Below, one piece after another: positions 9,494 to 18,801 of a stretch of 64,000 bases of DNA (position 1 is the first letter of the stretch; each line of letters begins with the position of its first letter). The stretch is taken from positions 850,501-914,500 of the forward strand of contig NZ_JALIEC010000001.1 in NCBI RefSeq assembly GCF_022867865.1, given 5' to 3'. Position numbers and translations under genes: made by a program. The notes beneath the pieces were generated by a model, which saw only the letters and a list, made by a program, of their open reading frames with translations, did not search any database and was not told where the DNA came from. The stretch comes from Phaeobacter sp. J2-8 (GTDB taxonomy: Bacteria; Pseudomonadota; Alphaproteobacteria; Rhodobacterales; Rhodobacteraceae).

Positions 9494-10511
9494 ATGAACA
9501 AATCCGTATTTCTTGGCGCGTTGACCGTGGCCAGGCTTGGCTGCTGGTGCAGCTGCTGCAGGTACGATTGACGACGTAAAGGCACGCGGCAAGTTGAACT
9601 GTGGTGTGACCACAGGTCTTGTCGGCTTTGCTGCGCCGGATGCAAACGGGAATTGGGATGGCTTTGACGTTGGTGTGTGCCGTGCCGTGGCTGCTGCCGT
9701 TCTGGGCGACCCGACTGCTGTCGAATTCGTTCCGACCACCGGTAAAACCCGCTTTACCGCGCTTGCGTCCGGCGAAATCGACCTGCTGGCGCGTAACACA
9801 ACCTGGACCTTCTCGCGCGATGTTGACCTGAAGTTCGAATTCGTCGGCATCAACTACTATGATGGTCAGGGCTTCATGGTTCCCAAGGATCTGGGCGTCA
9901 GCTCGGCCAAGGAACTGGACGGCGCAACCGTTTGTATTCAGACCGGCACCACAACCGAGCTGAACCTTGCGGACTTCTTCCGCAAAAACAACATCAGCTA
10001 CGAGCCGGTTCCGATTGAAACCAATGCCGAAGCACAGCCGCTGTACCTGGAAGGGGCCTGCGACGTTTACACCACCGATGCTTCGGGTCTGGCCGCGACG
10101 CGCGCTGCATTCGAAAATCCTGGTGACCACGTTGTTCTGCCGGAAATCATTTCCAAAGAGCCGCTTGGCCCGCTTGTGCGCCACGGCGACAACGACTGGG
10201 CAGACGTGAGCCGCTGGGTTCTGAACGCATTGATCGCGGCAGAAGAGCTGGGTGTGACATCGGCCAATATCGACGAGCTGATGGCCGGCACCGACAACCC
10301 GGAAATCAACCGCCTGCTGGGCACCGAGGGCAACCTGGGTGAAATGCTGGGTCTGGAAGCAGACTGGGCGGCCAATGCCATCAAGGTTGGCGGCAACTAT
10401 GGCGAGCTGTTCGAGAAGAACATCGGCGAAAACACCCCGATCGGTCTGTCGCGTGGCCTGAACGCGCAGTGGACTGACGGCGGCCTGCTGTATTCGCCCC
10501 CGTTCCGCTAA
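9494..10511 (+). CDS. bztA: amino-acid ABC transporter substrate-binding protein BztA, frameshifted
   Basis: Periplasmic binding protein for glutamate, glutamine, aspartate and asparagine (Bzt system). The signal peptide begins MNKSVFLGALTVA in one frame; from TTG 9537 the coding continues in another (LAAGAAAAGTIDDVKARGKLN). One extra A at 9533 separates them; removing it gives MNKSVFLGALTVAGLAAG and a protein of about 338 residues, the family length. The mature part shows GVTTGLVGFAAPD, ARNTTWTFSRD and the ligand region DGATVCIQTGTTTELN. AGGAAGAGG (9480-9488) precedes ATG 9491/9494; the second has better spacing. First gene of bztABCD. Confidence 0.93.
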
Positions 10512-10644
10512 GACGACTTTGACAAGGGCGCGAAGATTTCCGCGCCCTTGTCGCATCACGGCACAACAATAAACCTCGCCACCGGCACCAGAGCGGGCAA
10601 ACCGCCAGCCGTATCCAGGCGCGAAACCTTCAGGGATCAATTAT

Positions 10645-12222
10645 ATGTCGTCTCTCTCCGACCCTCCGGCGGAGTTGTTCCGGCTTTCTCAGCTGATAAA
10701 CGACACGCGTTACCGGTCCATCACCTTTCAATTCATAGCGCTTATTTTGCTGATCGTGGCCATGGCCTATCTGGGTCTGAACCTGGTTCAGAACCTGACA
10801 GCGGCCGGGCTCAATATTTCCTATGGATTTTTGGGCGAACCTTCGGGCTATGACATCAACCAGACGTTGGTGGATTATACCAGCCAGTCGACACATTGGC
10901 GCGCAGCGGTCGTCGGGGTGCTGAACACGCTTTTGGTGGCGGTTTTGGGCTGTATCATGGCCACGATTATCGGTGTGTTTGTCGGGGTTTTGCGGTTGTC
11001 GAACAACTGGCTCGTGCGCAAGCTGATGTCGATCTATGTCGAAATATTCCGCAATGTGCCGGTGCTGATCTGGATCCTGATCATCTTTTTCGTGATGACC
11101 GCCAGCATGCCCGGCCCGCGCAGTTTTCGTGGTGAAGATGCCAGTGCCTCGATGGTGCTGGACAGCATCGCTTTCACCAGCCAGGGGGTGTTCACCCCCG
11201 GTGTTGTGGGTGGTTTCGGGGCGGGATTGCTGCTTTTGGTGGTGATTGCCTCGATCATCGGCGTTGTGGCCTATGGCCGTCACGTCAAGAAAAAACTGTT
11301 TGACGAGGGCAAGGTGCTGCCGGGTTGGCCGCGTTTTGTCATTCTGTTTGCGCCTGCGCTTTTGGTGTATGCGGCGATCTCGGTAACTGTCGGCGCCAGC
11401 AAGCATAACCTGGTGGTGGCCACGGATCTGGTGCAACCGGGTGTCAGCCTCAGCGCGTTTTCCGATGCGGCGATCGAGGGCAAGTTCCGCCCGGTCTATT
11501 GTCTTGTCGAAGGCGCGACCGAGTCTGCGACGGCCAAAGCCGCCTGGTTGAACACCAGCGCGATGGACATGCGCAACCCCGGCGGTCTGAAGATGAAGAC
11601 CGAATATTTCGCCAGCCAGGACGCCGCCAAGGCCGGTTTCGACGCGGGCGAATGCAATATGATCTCCTTGCCCGCTGGCGATGCAACTGCGGCTGCGGCG
11701 GCATCGGACACACCGGCGGTGGCCCTGTCGGACCAGATCCGCAATGGCGCGCCGCTGGCGCTGGACCAGACCTACCTTGGCAATTTCCGCTTCACGGATG
11801 GGATCACGGTGCGGGGGTCGTTGATCGCGCTTTGGTTTGCGCTGTCGATCTATACCGCTGCCTTTATTGCCGAAAACGTCCGCGCGGGTATCCTTGCGGT
11901 CAGCAAGGGCCAAACCGAAGCGGCGGCGTCGCTGGGTCTTCGGCCGGGACGGATCATGAACCTTGTGGTTCTGCCCCAGGCGCTGCGGGTGATCATTCCG
12001 CCGCTGATTTCCCAATACCTCAACCTGACCAAGAACTCTTCGCTGGCCATCGCCGTCGGCTACATGGATCTGACCGGGACATTGGGTGGGATTACCTTGA
12101 ACCAGACGGGCCGCGCGATCGAATGCGTGCTTTTGTTGATGTTGTTTTATCTGACGATCTCGCTCGCCATCTCGGCGCTGATGAACGTCTATAACAACGC
12201 CGTCAAACTGAAGGAGCGCTGA
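10645..12222 (+). CDS. bztB: amino-acid ABC transporter permease BztB with an extra periplasmic insertion
   Basis: Inner-membrane permease of the Bzt importer. The N-terminal helices precede the permease core: LNTLLVAVLGCIMATIIGV, the split second half from about residue 390, and the EAA loop (EAAASLGLRPGRIMNLVVLPQA) that contacts BztD. The protein is 525 residues; R. capsulatus BztB is, as I recall, about 430. The extra length sits between helices at about residues 250-375 and looks non-membrane: it contains CLVEGATESATAKAAWL and FASQDAAKAGFDAGECN, which resemble the hinge region of the BztA-type binding protein. ATG 10645 follows an AGGGAT box. Confidence 0.92.
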   Translation: MSSLSDPPAELFRLSQLINDTRYRSITFQFIALILLIVAMAYLGLNLVQNLTAAGLNISYGFLGEPSGYDINQTLVDYTSQSTHWRAAVVGVLNTLLVAVLGCIMATIIGVFVGVLRLSNNWLVRKLMSIYVEIFRNVPVLIWILIIFFVMTASMPGPRSFRGEDASASMVLDSIAFTSQGVFTPGVVGGFGAGLLLLVVIASIIGVVAYGRHVKKKLFDEGKVLPGWPRFVILFAPALLVYAAISVTVGASKHNLVVATDLVQPGVSLSAFSDAAIEGKFRPVYCLVEGATESATAKAAWLNTSAMDMRNPGGLKMKTEYFASQDAAKAGFDAGECNMISLPAGDATAAAAASDTPAVALSDQIRNGAPLALDQTYLGNFRFTDGITVRGSLIALWFALSIYTAAFIAENVRAGILAVSKGQTEAAASLGLRPGRIMNLVVLPQALRVIIPPLISQYLNLTKNSSLAIAVGYMDLTGTLGGITLNQTGRAIECVLLLMLFYLTISLAISALMNVYNNAVKLKER

Positions 12223-12250
12223 TCATGGCCGGTTCAAAGGAGTGCACATC

Positions 12251-13546
12251 ATGAGTGATACACATGCACAGACTGTCGCCTATGTCCGCGACACCATGCT
12301 ACCGCAACAGACACCTCCGGCGTCGCAAACCGGCGTTGTTCACTGGATGCGCGAAAACCTGTTCAAGGGGTGGTTCAACACCATTCTGACCCTCCTCGCG
12401 GTGTTGGTAATTTACCGTCTTTTGTCCGGGGCGTTGCCCTGGTTCCTGGGCGGGATCTGGACCACGGATTCGCTGGCGGAATGCCGCGATATCCTGCAAG
12501 GCGCGACGGGGGGCTGTTTTTCGGTCCTGACAGAGCGTTGGAACCAGCTTCTGTTTGGTTTCAAATATCCGCCTGACCAATATTGGCGGCTGATCCTGGC
12601 CTTTGTCCTGCTGGGCGGGGCGGCTGCGCCGGTGTTGTTCAACCATTTGCCGCGCAAGATGTTGTACATCACCATGCTTTACCCCTTTGTCGCCTTTTGG
12701 CTGATCTGGGGCGGCACCATCATCGCACCGTTGATGGCGCTGGCGGGATTTGTTGCGGGCTACATGGCCTTCAAGAAGGTCGAATACCAAAGCTTTGCCA
12801 TGGGGGCGCTGGCCTTTGTGGTGGCGGCAGCGGTGGCCTGGTTCATCGGTGGCTTTATCGCCAATGCGGCCGGGGGCTTTCTGGCGCTGGAACCGGTGGC
12901 GTCACGCGACATGGGGGGCTTCATGCTCAACATGATCCTTGGCGTGGTCTGCGTGTCCTTGTCCCTGCCGATCGGGATCGTGCTGGCGCTGGGGCGACAG
13001 TCGGACATGCCGATCATCAAATGGATCTGCGTGCTGTTCATCGAATTCATTCGCGGTGTGCCGCTGATCACCTTGTTGTTCGTCGCAAACGTGGTTCTGG
13101 CGTATTTCCTGCCGCCGGGCACCTCTTTTGACCTGATCATCCGCGTCATCATCATGATCACTGCGTTTTCTTCGGCCTATATCGCCGAGGTGATCCGTGG
13201 CGGATTGGCGGCCTTGCCGCGCGGCCAGTACGAGGCGGCGGATTCGCTGGGGCTGGATTATGCCCAGGCGACCCGATTGATCATCATGCCGCAGGCGTTG
13301 AAAATCTCGATCCCCGGTATCGTCAACGTGGCGGTGGGCCTGTTCAAGGATACCACCCTGGTGTCGGTCATTTCGATGTTCGACCTGGTTGGCATGATCC
13401 GGGGACCGATCCTTGCCTCAACTGAATGGAACGGCGTCTATTGGGAACTGTGGGGCTTTGCGGTCTTCCTATTCTTCATCGTCTGCTATTCAATTTCGCA
13501 ATATTCCCAATGGTTGGAGCGTCAGCTTCAGACCGACCATCATTAA
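12251..13546 (+). CDS. bztC: amino-acid ABC transporter permease BztC
   Basis: Second permease of the Bzt importer, 431 residues. It has several N-terminal helices (including LFNTILTLLAVLVIYRLLSG-type hydrophobic stretches) and a His/Glu/Asp permease core with the EAA loop YEAADSLGLDYAQATRLIIMPQALK. Start at ATG 12251, 8 bases after AAGGAG (12237-12242); GTG 12242 lies on the ribosome binding site and is rejected. It follows bztB by 28 bases and precedes bztD by 15, so the operon is tight. Confidence 0.94.
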   Translation: MSDTHAQTVAYVRDTMLPQQTPPASQTGVVHWMRENLFKGWFNTILTLLAVLVIYRLLSGALPWFLGGIWTTDSLAECRDILQGATGGCFSVLTERWNQLLFGFKYPPDQYWRLILAFVLLGGAAAPVLFNHLPRKMLYITMLYPFVAFWLIWGGTIIAPLMALAGFVAGYMAFKKVEYQSFAMGALAFVVAAAVAWFIGGFIANAAGGFLALEPVASRDMGGFMLNMILGVVCVSLSLPIGIVLALGRQSDMPIIKWICVLFIEFIRGVPLITLLFVANVVLAYFLPPGTSFDLIIRVIIMITAFSSAYIAEVIRGGLAALPRGQYEAADSLGLDYAQATRLIIMPQALKISIPGIVNVAVGLFKDTTLVSVISMFDLVGMIRGPILASTEWNGVYWELWGFAVFLFFIVCYSISQYSQWLERQLQTDHH

Positions 13547-13561
13547 CAGGAGGGTTTGGAT

Positions 13562-14335
13562 ATGGCTGAAGCTGCACAACCTCAAATGCAAGTCTCTGAT
13601 GAAGTCGCGATTCAGATTGAAAAGATGAACAAATGGTACGGGACGTTCCATGTTCTGCGTGACATTGACCTGACGGTCTATCGCGGGGAACGGATCGTGA
13701 TCGCCGGGCCGTCCGGTTCGGGCAAATCGACCCTGATCCGCTGTATCAACGCGTTGGAAGAGCATCAAAAAGGCTCGATCACCGTGGATGGCACGCATCT
13801 GTCTTCGGATCTGAAAAACATTGACAAGATCCGGTCAGAAGTGGGCATGTGCTTCCAGCACTTCAATCTGTTCCCGCATCTGACGATCCTGGAAAACTGT
13901 ACCCTGGCGCCGATCTGGGTGCGCAAGACGCCCAAGAAAGAAGCCGAAGAAAATGCCATGCATTTTCTGGAAAAGGTGAAGATCCCGGATCAGGCCAATA
14001 AATACCCCGGCCAGCTTTCGGGCGGTCAGCAACAGCGGGTGGCTATTGCCCGGTCGCTGTGTATGCGTCCGCGCATCATGTTGTTCGATGAACCGACCTC
14101 GGCGCTTGATCCGGAAATGATCAAGGAAGTGCTCGATACCATGGTTGAACTGGCCGAAGAGGGCATGACCATGCTCTGTGTGACCCACGAAATGGGCTTT
14201 GCCCGTCAGGTGGCAAACCGGGTGATTTTCATGGATGCCGGCCAGATCGTTGAACAGAACGAGCCGGAAGAGTTCTTTAACAATCCGCAGAACGAGCGGA
14301 CCAAATTGTTCCTGAGCCAGATTCTGGGGCATTAA
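13562..14335 (+). CDS. bztD: amino-acid ABC transporter ATP-binding protein BztD
   Basis: Cytoplasmic ATPase of the Bzt importer, 257 residues. Walker A is GPSGSGKST, the Q-loop is in [10 protein letters not shown], the ABC signature is [15 protein letters not shown], Walker B is [13 protein letters not shown] and the switch histidine is in [11 protein letters not shown] 13562 follows an AGGAGGG box at 13549-13555. It is the last gene of bztABCD and faces sixA, whose stop lies 18 bases away on the other strand. Confidence 0.96.
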   Translation: MAEAAQPQMQVSDEVAIQIEKMNKWYGTFHVLRDIDLTVYRGERIVIAGPSGSGKSTLIRCINALEEHQKGSITVDGTHLSSDLKNIDKIRSEVGMCFQHFNLFPHLTILENCTLAPIWVRKTPKKEAEENAMHFLEKVKIPDQANKYPGQLSGGQQQRVAIARSLCMRPRIMLFDEPTSALDPEMIKEVLDTMVELAEEGMTMLCVTHEMGFARQVANRVIFMDAGQIVEQNEPEEFFNNPQNERTKLFLSQILGH

Positions 14336-14353
14336 TCCCGATTTGGGGGCTGG

Positions 14354-14843
14354 TTAGGTCAGCTCCCTTGGGATCACGAAATCAATATGGGCGGCGGTGG
14401 TGAATTCCACCTCCGCCCATTTTTCTTGTGGGAACTCCGCCACCAGGGTGGCACAGGTCGGAAAATCCGTGAATTCGGGTGCGTCGGGCGGGTGACCAGA
14501 ATGCGATCGGCAAACACACCAATTCCCGGATTATGGCCAATCATCAGTACAGATTGCCCGGTAGTCTGGCGCAATTCCATCAGCATCGTCATGGGGTCGG
14601 CGTGGTATAGCCGGGGGTAAATCGGACCGGGCAATCCAACGCCAGCCCGGCCATGGTGGCCCGGGTGCGGACAGAATCGGACGAGAGGGCCGTATCCGGC
14701 AGATAGGATTTCTGGCGCAGCCAATCGCCAAGCGCCCTGGCAGATTTGTCGCCGCGCGCATTCAGGGGTCGCGCATGATCGTCCATCGCCGGAATGTCCC
14801 AGCTGGATTTGGCATGGCGCATCAGGATCAATCGCAGGGTCAT
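14354..14843 (-). CDS. sixA: SixA-type histidine phosphatase, with two frameshifts
   Basis: Small histidine phosphatase of the RHG/phosphoglycerate-mutase fold; E. coli SixA dephosphorylates phosphohistidine proteins. The gene opens MTLRLILMRHAKSSWD (RHG motif) in one frame. It continues from about 14617 as LYHADPMTMLMELRQ..VLMIGHNPGI (second catalytic His) in another, and from about 14476 as FTDFPTCATLVAEFPQEKW..IDFVIPRELT in the third, ending at TAA 14354. Adding one C in a run of five and one G in CCCGAATTC restores an uninterrupted product of about 163 residues, the usual SixA length. Both are single-base deletions. Confidence 0.85.
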
Positions 14844-15541
14844 TTTGGATGAAAGCTCCGCATGTGAAAGGCGGATTGCGGCTCCGCCCGGTTATAGGCC
14901 TCAGACACCGGGCAGGCACGCCGTACGGCGCAGCCGCGTGTCATACAGGACTGTCCCGCAACGGTGTCGAGATAGGATTTACAGCGCGGCACGTCGTATT
15001 GGCTGGCCTCGTTCAGCGCGGCGACCGGACAGGCGGTCAAACAGGGCTTTTCCACGCAGGTATCACAGGGGCAGGGGGGTGTTTTGGGCAGGACCAGATG
15101 GGTGTTCAGTGCCAGCGCACCGCGAAACGAGACCATCAATCCCGCCCGGTCATGTACCAAAATCCCGGTTGGTGAATTCCAGACCCGGCCTGTGGCCTTG
15201 GCCCAGGCGATAAAGGGGGCATAGGGCGGCCCATCCGACGGAAACAAGGCCCTTGCGCCCAACTCCGCAGCCCATGCACCCAGCACCCTTTTGGACCATC
15301 TGTCGAGCGGATCTGGCGCGTCGTCCTGCATTTCCAGACTGGCCGAAAAGACCGGCCAGAACGCCGGTTCGGCGGGGCCAATCATCAACAAAGTTTGGCA
15401 CCCCTCTGGCGCGCTACCGCCGGGAGTGGGGTGAAACCCACCCATGATGCGCAGATGCCGGGCCTCTGCCGCGGCGGCTAGCGTTTCATAAAGGGCAACC
15501 AAAGGCTCCACCCCAGTTTGGTTGGGCGTGCGTCCTGCCAT
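14840..15541 (-). CDS. ferredoxin-like protein with two [4Fe-4S] cysteine clusters
   Basis: Iron-sulfur protein of unknown role, of a type common in Rhodobacterales. The C-terminal part carries two cysteine groups suited to [4Fe-4S] clusters: CPCDTCVEKPCLTACP and CMTRGCAVRRACP. The N-terminal 120 residues resemble the cofactor-free part of epoxyqueuosine-reductase-like proteins, but I do not see the cobalamin site, so QueG is not claimed. The start is uncertain: ATG 15541 overlaps the preceding hydroxylase gene by 64 bases, while GTG 15511 would shorten the overlap. It overlaps sixA by 4 bases, which implies coupling. Confidence 0.7.
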   Translation of the reverse strand: MAGRTPNQTGVEPLVALYETLAAAAEARHLRIMGGFHPTPGGSAPEGCQTLLMIGPAEPAFWPVFSASLEMQDDAPDPLDRWSKRVLGAWAAELGARALFPSDGPPYAPFIAWAKATGRVWNSPTGILVHDRAGLMVSFRGALALNTHLVLPKTPPCPCDTCVEKPCLTACPVAALNEASQYDVPRCKSYLDTVAGQSCMTRGCAVRRACPVSEAYNRAEPQSAFHMRSFHPK

Positions 15542-16284
15542 TCCAGGCCGATGGTCATGGTATCATGCCCGGCCTCGGGTTGCGCGCGATAGGTGCGAAA
15601 CAGATGATCCCAGATCGACAGGGCAAAGCCGTAATTGCTGTCATGTTCATGCCGATGGATCGAGTGGTGGACGCGGTGCATGTCTGGCGTGACCAAGACC
15701 CGGCGCAACACCGCATCCAACGACAGCGGCAAGCGAATGTTGGCATGATTGAACATTGCCGTGCCGTTCAACAGGATCTCGAACACAATTACGGCAATGG
15801 CCGAAGGCCCCAACAAGTAGACCAAACCGATCTTCAACCCCATGGAAAGCGCGATTTCCACCGGGTGAAATCGGATCGCGGTGGTAACGTCGAGGTCAGT
15901 GTCAGCATGGTGCACACGATGCAGACGCCACAGCACCGGCACCTTGTGCGTGATCAGATGTTGCAGCCAAATGGCGAAATCCAGCGCCAGAATGGCCAGC
16001 AGAAATTCAATCCAGATCGGCCAGCCCAGCCTGTTGAACAGTCCCCATTCCTGGGCCGTGGCGTCCACTGCGGCCCCCACCGCCAACAGTGGCAAACCAA
16101 TTGCCATCGCCCGCAGCAAAACGCTGTTGGCCAATGTCATGCCCCAATTGGTCAGCCAGCGCCGGGCACGCGGATTTCGTCGTGCGCGGCGCGGGGCCAG
16201 AACCTCCAGCGCGGCAAAGAGCAGAAAGAGCCCGGCAAAGATGCCGAGCCGCAGGGTCGTCTCATGTTCCATAGCGGTCGACAT
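15478..16284 (-). CDS. sterol desaturase/fatty acid hydroxylase family protein
   Basis: Membrane-bound di-iron oxygenase of the fatty acid hydroxylase superfamily. Histidine boxes HLITH (HX3H), HRVHH (HX2HH), FNHAN and DMHRVHHSIHRHEHD are in the correct order for a di-iron site, between hydrophobic helices. 268 residues from ATG 16284; ATG 16272 is an alternative. The substrate (lipid or carotenoid) cannot be told from sequence. It is followed by the overlapping ferredoxin-like gene, which could supply electrons, but that is inference. Confidence 0.85.
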   Translation of the reverse strand: MSTAMEHETTLRLGIFAGLFLLFAALEVLAPRRARRNPRARRWLTNWGMTLANSVLLRAMAIGLPLLAVGAAVDATAQEWGLFNRLGWPIWIEFLLAILALDFAIWLQHLITHKVPVLWRLHRVHHADTDLDVTTAIRFHPVEIALSMGLKIGLVYLLGPSAIAVIVFEILLNGTAMFNHANIRLPLSLDAVLRRVLVTPDMHRVHHSIHRHEHDSNYGFALSIWDHLFRTYRAQPEAGHDTMTIGLEWQDARPTKLGWSLWLPFMKR

Positions 16285-16308
16285 ACCCGATACGCCACGG
16301 GCGGCAAA

Positions 16309-17181
16309 TCACGTCTTGGGCACTTCGCGGATCAGCGAGCCGGCACCATGTTCGGTAAACAATTCCAGCAAACAGGCATTGGGGGCACGTCCGTCCAGAA
16401 TCACCACCGCGCGCACGCCGCGATCAATGGCGTCCAGCGCTGTTTCGGTCTTTGGAATCATGCCGCCGGCAATGACCCCATCCTGGGTCATCTGACGGAT
16501 CTGGGCGGCGGTCAGTTCGGTCACAACCTCGCCCGCGTCATTTTTGACACCGGCCACGTCAGTGAGCAGCAACAGGCGATCCGCCTTGAGCGCGCCGGCA
16601 ATTGCACCGGCGGCGGTGTCGCCGTTGATATTGAATGTCTCGCCCGCGCGGCCGGTGCCGAGCGGCGCAATCACCGGAATGGTGTTTGAGCGGAACATGT
16701 CATGCAGGACAGCGGTGTTCATTTGAACCGGCGTGCCCACGAAACCGAGATCTGGATTGGTCTGTTCGCAGACAATCAAATTGGCGTCTTTGCCCGAAAG
16801 GCCCACTGCCTTGCCGCCCTGGGAATTGATTGCCTGGACCAGACGTTTGTTGACCAGACCGGACAGCACCATTTCGACCACGTCCACAGTGGCCTTGTCG
16901 GTGACGCGTTTGCCGTTCACGAAACTGGATTCGATGCCCAGTTTGTCCAGCATCGCGTTGATCATCGGCCCGCCGCCATGCACCACCACCGGGTTGACCC
17001 CGACCTGCTGCATCAGGACGACGTCGCGGGCGAATTCCTCCATCGCTTCGTCGCTGCCCATGGCGTGACCGCCCAGCTTGATGACAACAATCGCATCAGA
17101 GTAGCGCTGCATATAGGGCAGGGCCTGGCTCAACGTGCGGGCGGTGGCGATCCAATCGCGGTTCATGTCCTGTTTTTTCAT
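16309..17181 (-). CDS. argB: acetylglutamate kinase
   Basis: Phosphorylates N-acetyl-L-glutamate in the second step of arginine biosynthesis. Amino-acid kinase fold with [12 protein letters not shown] (nucleotide/substrate loop), [14 protein letters not shown] and the C-terminal ATP-binding [14 protein letters not shown]. Start chosen at ATG 17181 ([14 protein letters not shown]), 290 residues, preceded by GAAGG; longer readings have no family support. Its partner argH lies at 37.5 kb, so the arginine genes are dispersed. Confidence 0.96.
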   Translation of the reverse strand: MKKQDMNRDWIATARTLSQALPYMQRYSDAIVVIKLGGHAMGSDEAMEEFARDVVLMQQVGVNPVVVHGGGPMINAMLDKLGIESSFVNGKRVTDKATVDVVEMVLSGLVNKRLVQAINSQGGKAVGLSGKDANLIVCEQTNPDLGFVGTPVQMNTAVLHDMFRSNTIPVIAPLGTGRAGETFNINGDTAAGAIAGALKADRLLLLTDVAGVKNDAGEVVTELTAAQIRQMTQDGVIAGGMIPKTETALDAIDRGVRAVVILDGRAPNACLLELFTEHGAGSLIREVPKT

Positions 17182-17350
17182 CCTTCGTCCCTTATGGAGC
17201 GCTGTTATCCCAAGCTGCGGGCATTGGTGCAAGGGGATTGGTTTGCCCAACAGTGGTGATTGTGCGTCTTACCCGCCGCGCGCGGATCGACGGCGGACAA
17301 TTTGGGGGCTGTCACCCGCGACAGGCAGCACAGATGCCGGATTTGGAAGA

Positions 17351-17400
17351 AGGGGGGCCAGCCCCCCTGACCCCCCGGGATATTTTAGGTCAGATGAAGG
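17351..17400 (+). repeat. dispersed intergenic repeat, copy A
   Basis: Hairpin GGGGGGC/GCCCCCC directly followed by CCCCCGGGATATTTT and CAGATGAAGG. Two further copies with the same tail lie at 39343 and 48652. The element fills the argB-engB gap. It resembles an intergenic repeat common in Rhodobacterales; function unknown. Confidence 0.75.
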
Positions 17401-17407
17401 CGGGCGT

Positions 17408-18058
17408 TCAGATCAGACCCGCAATCACCGATCGCAGGGTTTCGATGCCGTCCCCCTTTTCCGATGAGGTCACGATGATTTCGGGAAAGGCGGCGGGATG
17501 GTTGGCCAGTTTGCTTCGCACCTGATCCAGCACTTTGTCGCGTTCTGCGGCTTTGACCTTGTCGGTTTTGGTCAGCACGGCCTGGAAGGTGACGGCGCTT
17601 TTGTCGAGCAGGGTCAGGATTTCTTCGTCCACCTTTTTGATGCCGTGGCGGGCATCAATCAGCACGAAGGCGCGGCGCAGGGATTGGCGACCGGAGAGAT
17701 ATTGTTTCAACAAGCGTTGCCATTTTTCCACCACCGGCAGCGGCGCATTGGCATAGCCATAGCCGGGCAGGTCGACGAGATAGTGGCTGTCGCCAAGCGT
17801 GAAAAAGTTGATTTCCTGGGTGCGCCCCGGCGTGTTTGATGCGCGTGCCAGCCCCTTGCGGCCGGTCAAGGCGTTGATCAACGAAGACTTTCCGACGTTG
17901 GAACGCCCGGCAAAACAGATCTCGATCAGGTCATCGGGCGGCAGGCCGGACATGGCGACCACGCCTTTGACAAAGTCTTTTTCGCTGGCGAACAATTTGC
18001 GCCCGGTTTCGCGGGCGTAATCGTCTGGTTCGGCGACAATGGGAAAGGGCAGTTTCAT
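17408..18058 (-). CDS. engB: YihA/EngB family ribosome biogenesis GTPase
   Basis: GTPase required for 50S subunit maturation. G1 is GRSNVGKS (residues 51-58), G3 DLPGYG, G4 TKTD and G5 SSEKG, and the switch region NTPGRTQEINFF is typical. 216 residues from ATG 18058, whose AT overlaps the MOSC gene's TGA (TGATG); the in-frame TTG one codon earlier is not the start. It belongs to the yidC-MOSC-engB group seen in many Rhodobacterales. Confidence 0.95.
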   Translation of the reverse strand: MKLPFPIVAEPDDYARETGRKLFASEKDFVKGVVAMSGLPPDDLIEICFAGRSNVGKSSLINALTGRKGLARASNTPGRTQEINFFTLGDSHYLVDLPGYGYANAPLPVVEKWQRLLKQYLSGRQSLRRAFVLIDARHGIKKVDEEILTLLDKSAVTFQAVLTKTDKVKAAERDKVLDQVRSKLANHPAAFPEIIVTSSEKGDGIETLRSVIAGLI

Positions 18059-18801
18059 CAAGCGAGTCCGATCTTGTCATTCAAGGCAATGTCACCGCTG
18101 TGCACCACCTCTGCCAGTACGCTGAAATCCCGGTGACCCCAGGTGTCCAGCGTGGCCAGCATGTCTATGTCACGTGCGCCGGTGTCGGGATTGGCATGGG
18201 TGGCCAGACATCGGGTTGTACGTTCGCGCGGGATCACGACGGCGGTGCCAATGCGCACCTCGCGGTCAATCCAGTCAAATTCCTGCCATTCCGCCAAGCC
18301 GTCAAACCATAGGTTGCCGCGCCACCGATGGATCGACAGATCGCGGCCGACACGATCACAGACCGCCCGGTGCGACGCCATGTTGCATAACGACACCGAG
18401 GGATAGTCGCTGTCGGTCATACCGCGTGAGTGTGCCTGCACGACACGTGCAGAGGCGGCGCGCCCCTCTGGGATCAAAGGTTTGGACCAGGCAATCAGTT
18501 CCGCACCTTCGCTATCTGGTGAAAATGCCAGTTGGCCTAGGTCAGGGTGGCGCAGCGTGACTTTTCTTTGGGTTTCGTCAAGTTCCGCGGTGATTGCCTG
18601 AAGTCCCGGCGCCTTGGCCCCACGCGAAAAGTTGCGGCAGGCGGCCCATTGCGTTCCATCTGCGTCGCTGGCGTCATGCGCTACGGCCCAGACCCGGTCC
18701 CAAGGCATGGTTTGCCCTGCCGTCAAAGTGACTTGAGCCACGGCCTCTCGGCCATGGCTCTTGATCGGGTGACGCAGGATCTGTGTCACATATCCTGTCA
18801 T
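18058..18801 (-). CDS. MOSC domain-containing protein
   Basis: MOSC-fold protein (MoCo sulfurase C-terminal domain type), probably binding a sulfur or molybdenum-cofactor-related ligand in the cytoplasm. An N-terminal beta-barrel segment (YVTQILRHPIKSHG) is followed by the MOSC core with FRGNLWF-like RWRGNLWFDG and the ligand-cysteine region RTTRCLATHANPDTG. 247 residues. ATGA overlap with yidC and TGATG overlap with engB indicate one transcript. Substrate unknown. Confidence 0.85.
   Translation of the reverse strand: MTGYVTQILRHPIKSHGREAVAQVTLTAGQTMPWDRVWAVAHDASDADGTQWAACRNFSRGAKAPGLQAITAELDETQRKVTLRHPDLGQLAFSPDSEGAELIAWSKPLIPEGRAASARVVQAHSRGMTDSDYPSVSLCNMASHRAVCDRVGRDLSIHRWRGNLWFDGLAEWQEFDWIDREVRIGTAVVIPRERTTRCLATHANPDTGARDIDMLATLDTWGHRDFSVLAEVVHSGDIALNDKIGLA

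Noticed and set aside
14374-14919. 181-residue single-frame reading across sixA
   Set aside because: Only its middle third matches SixA; the ends are out-of-frame translation produced by two single-base deletions.
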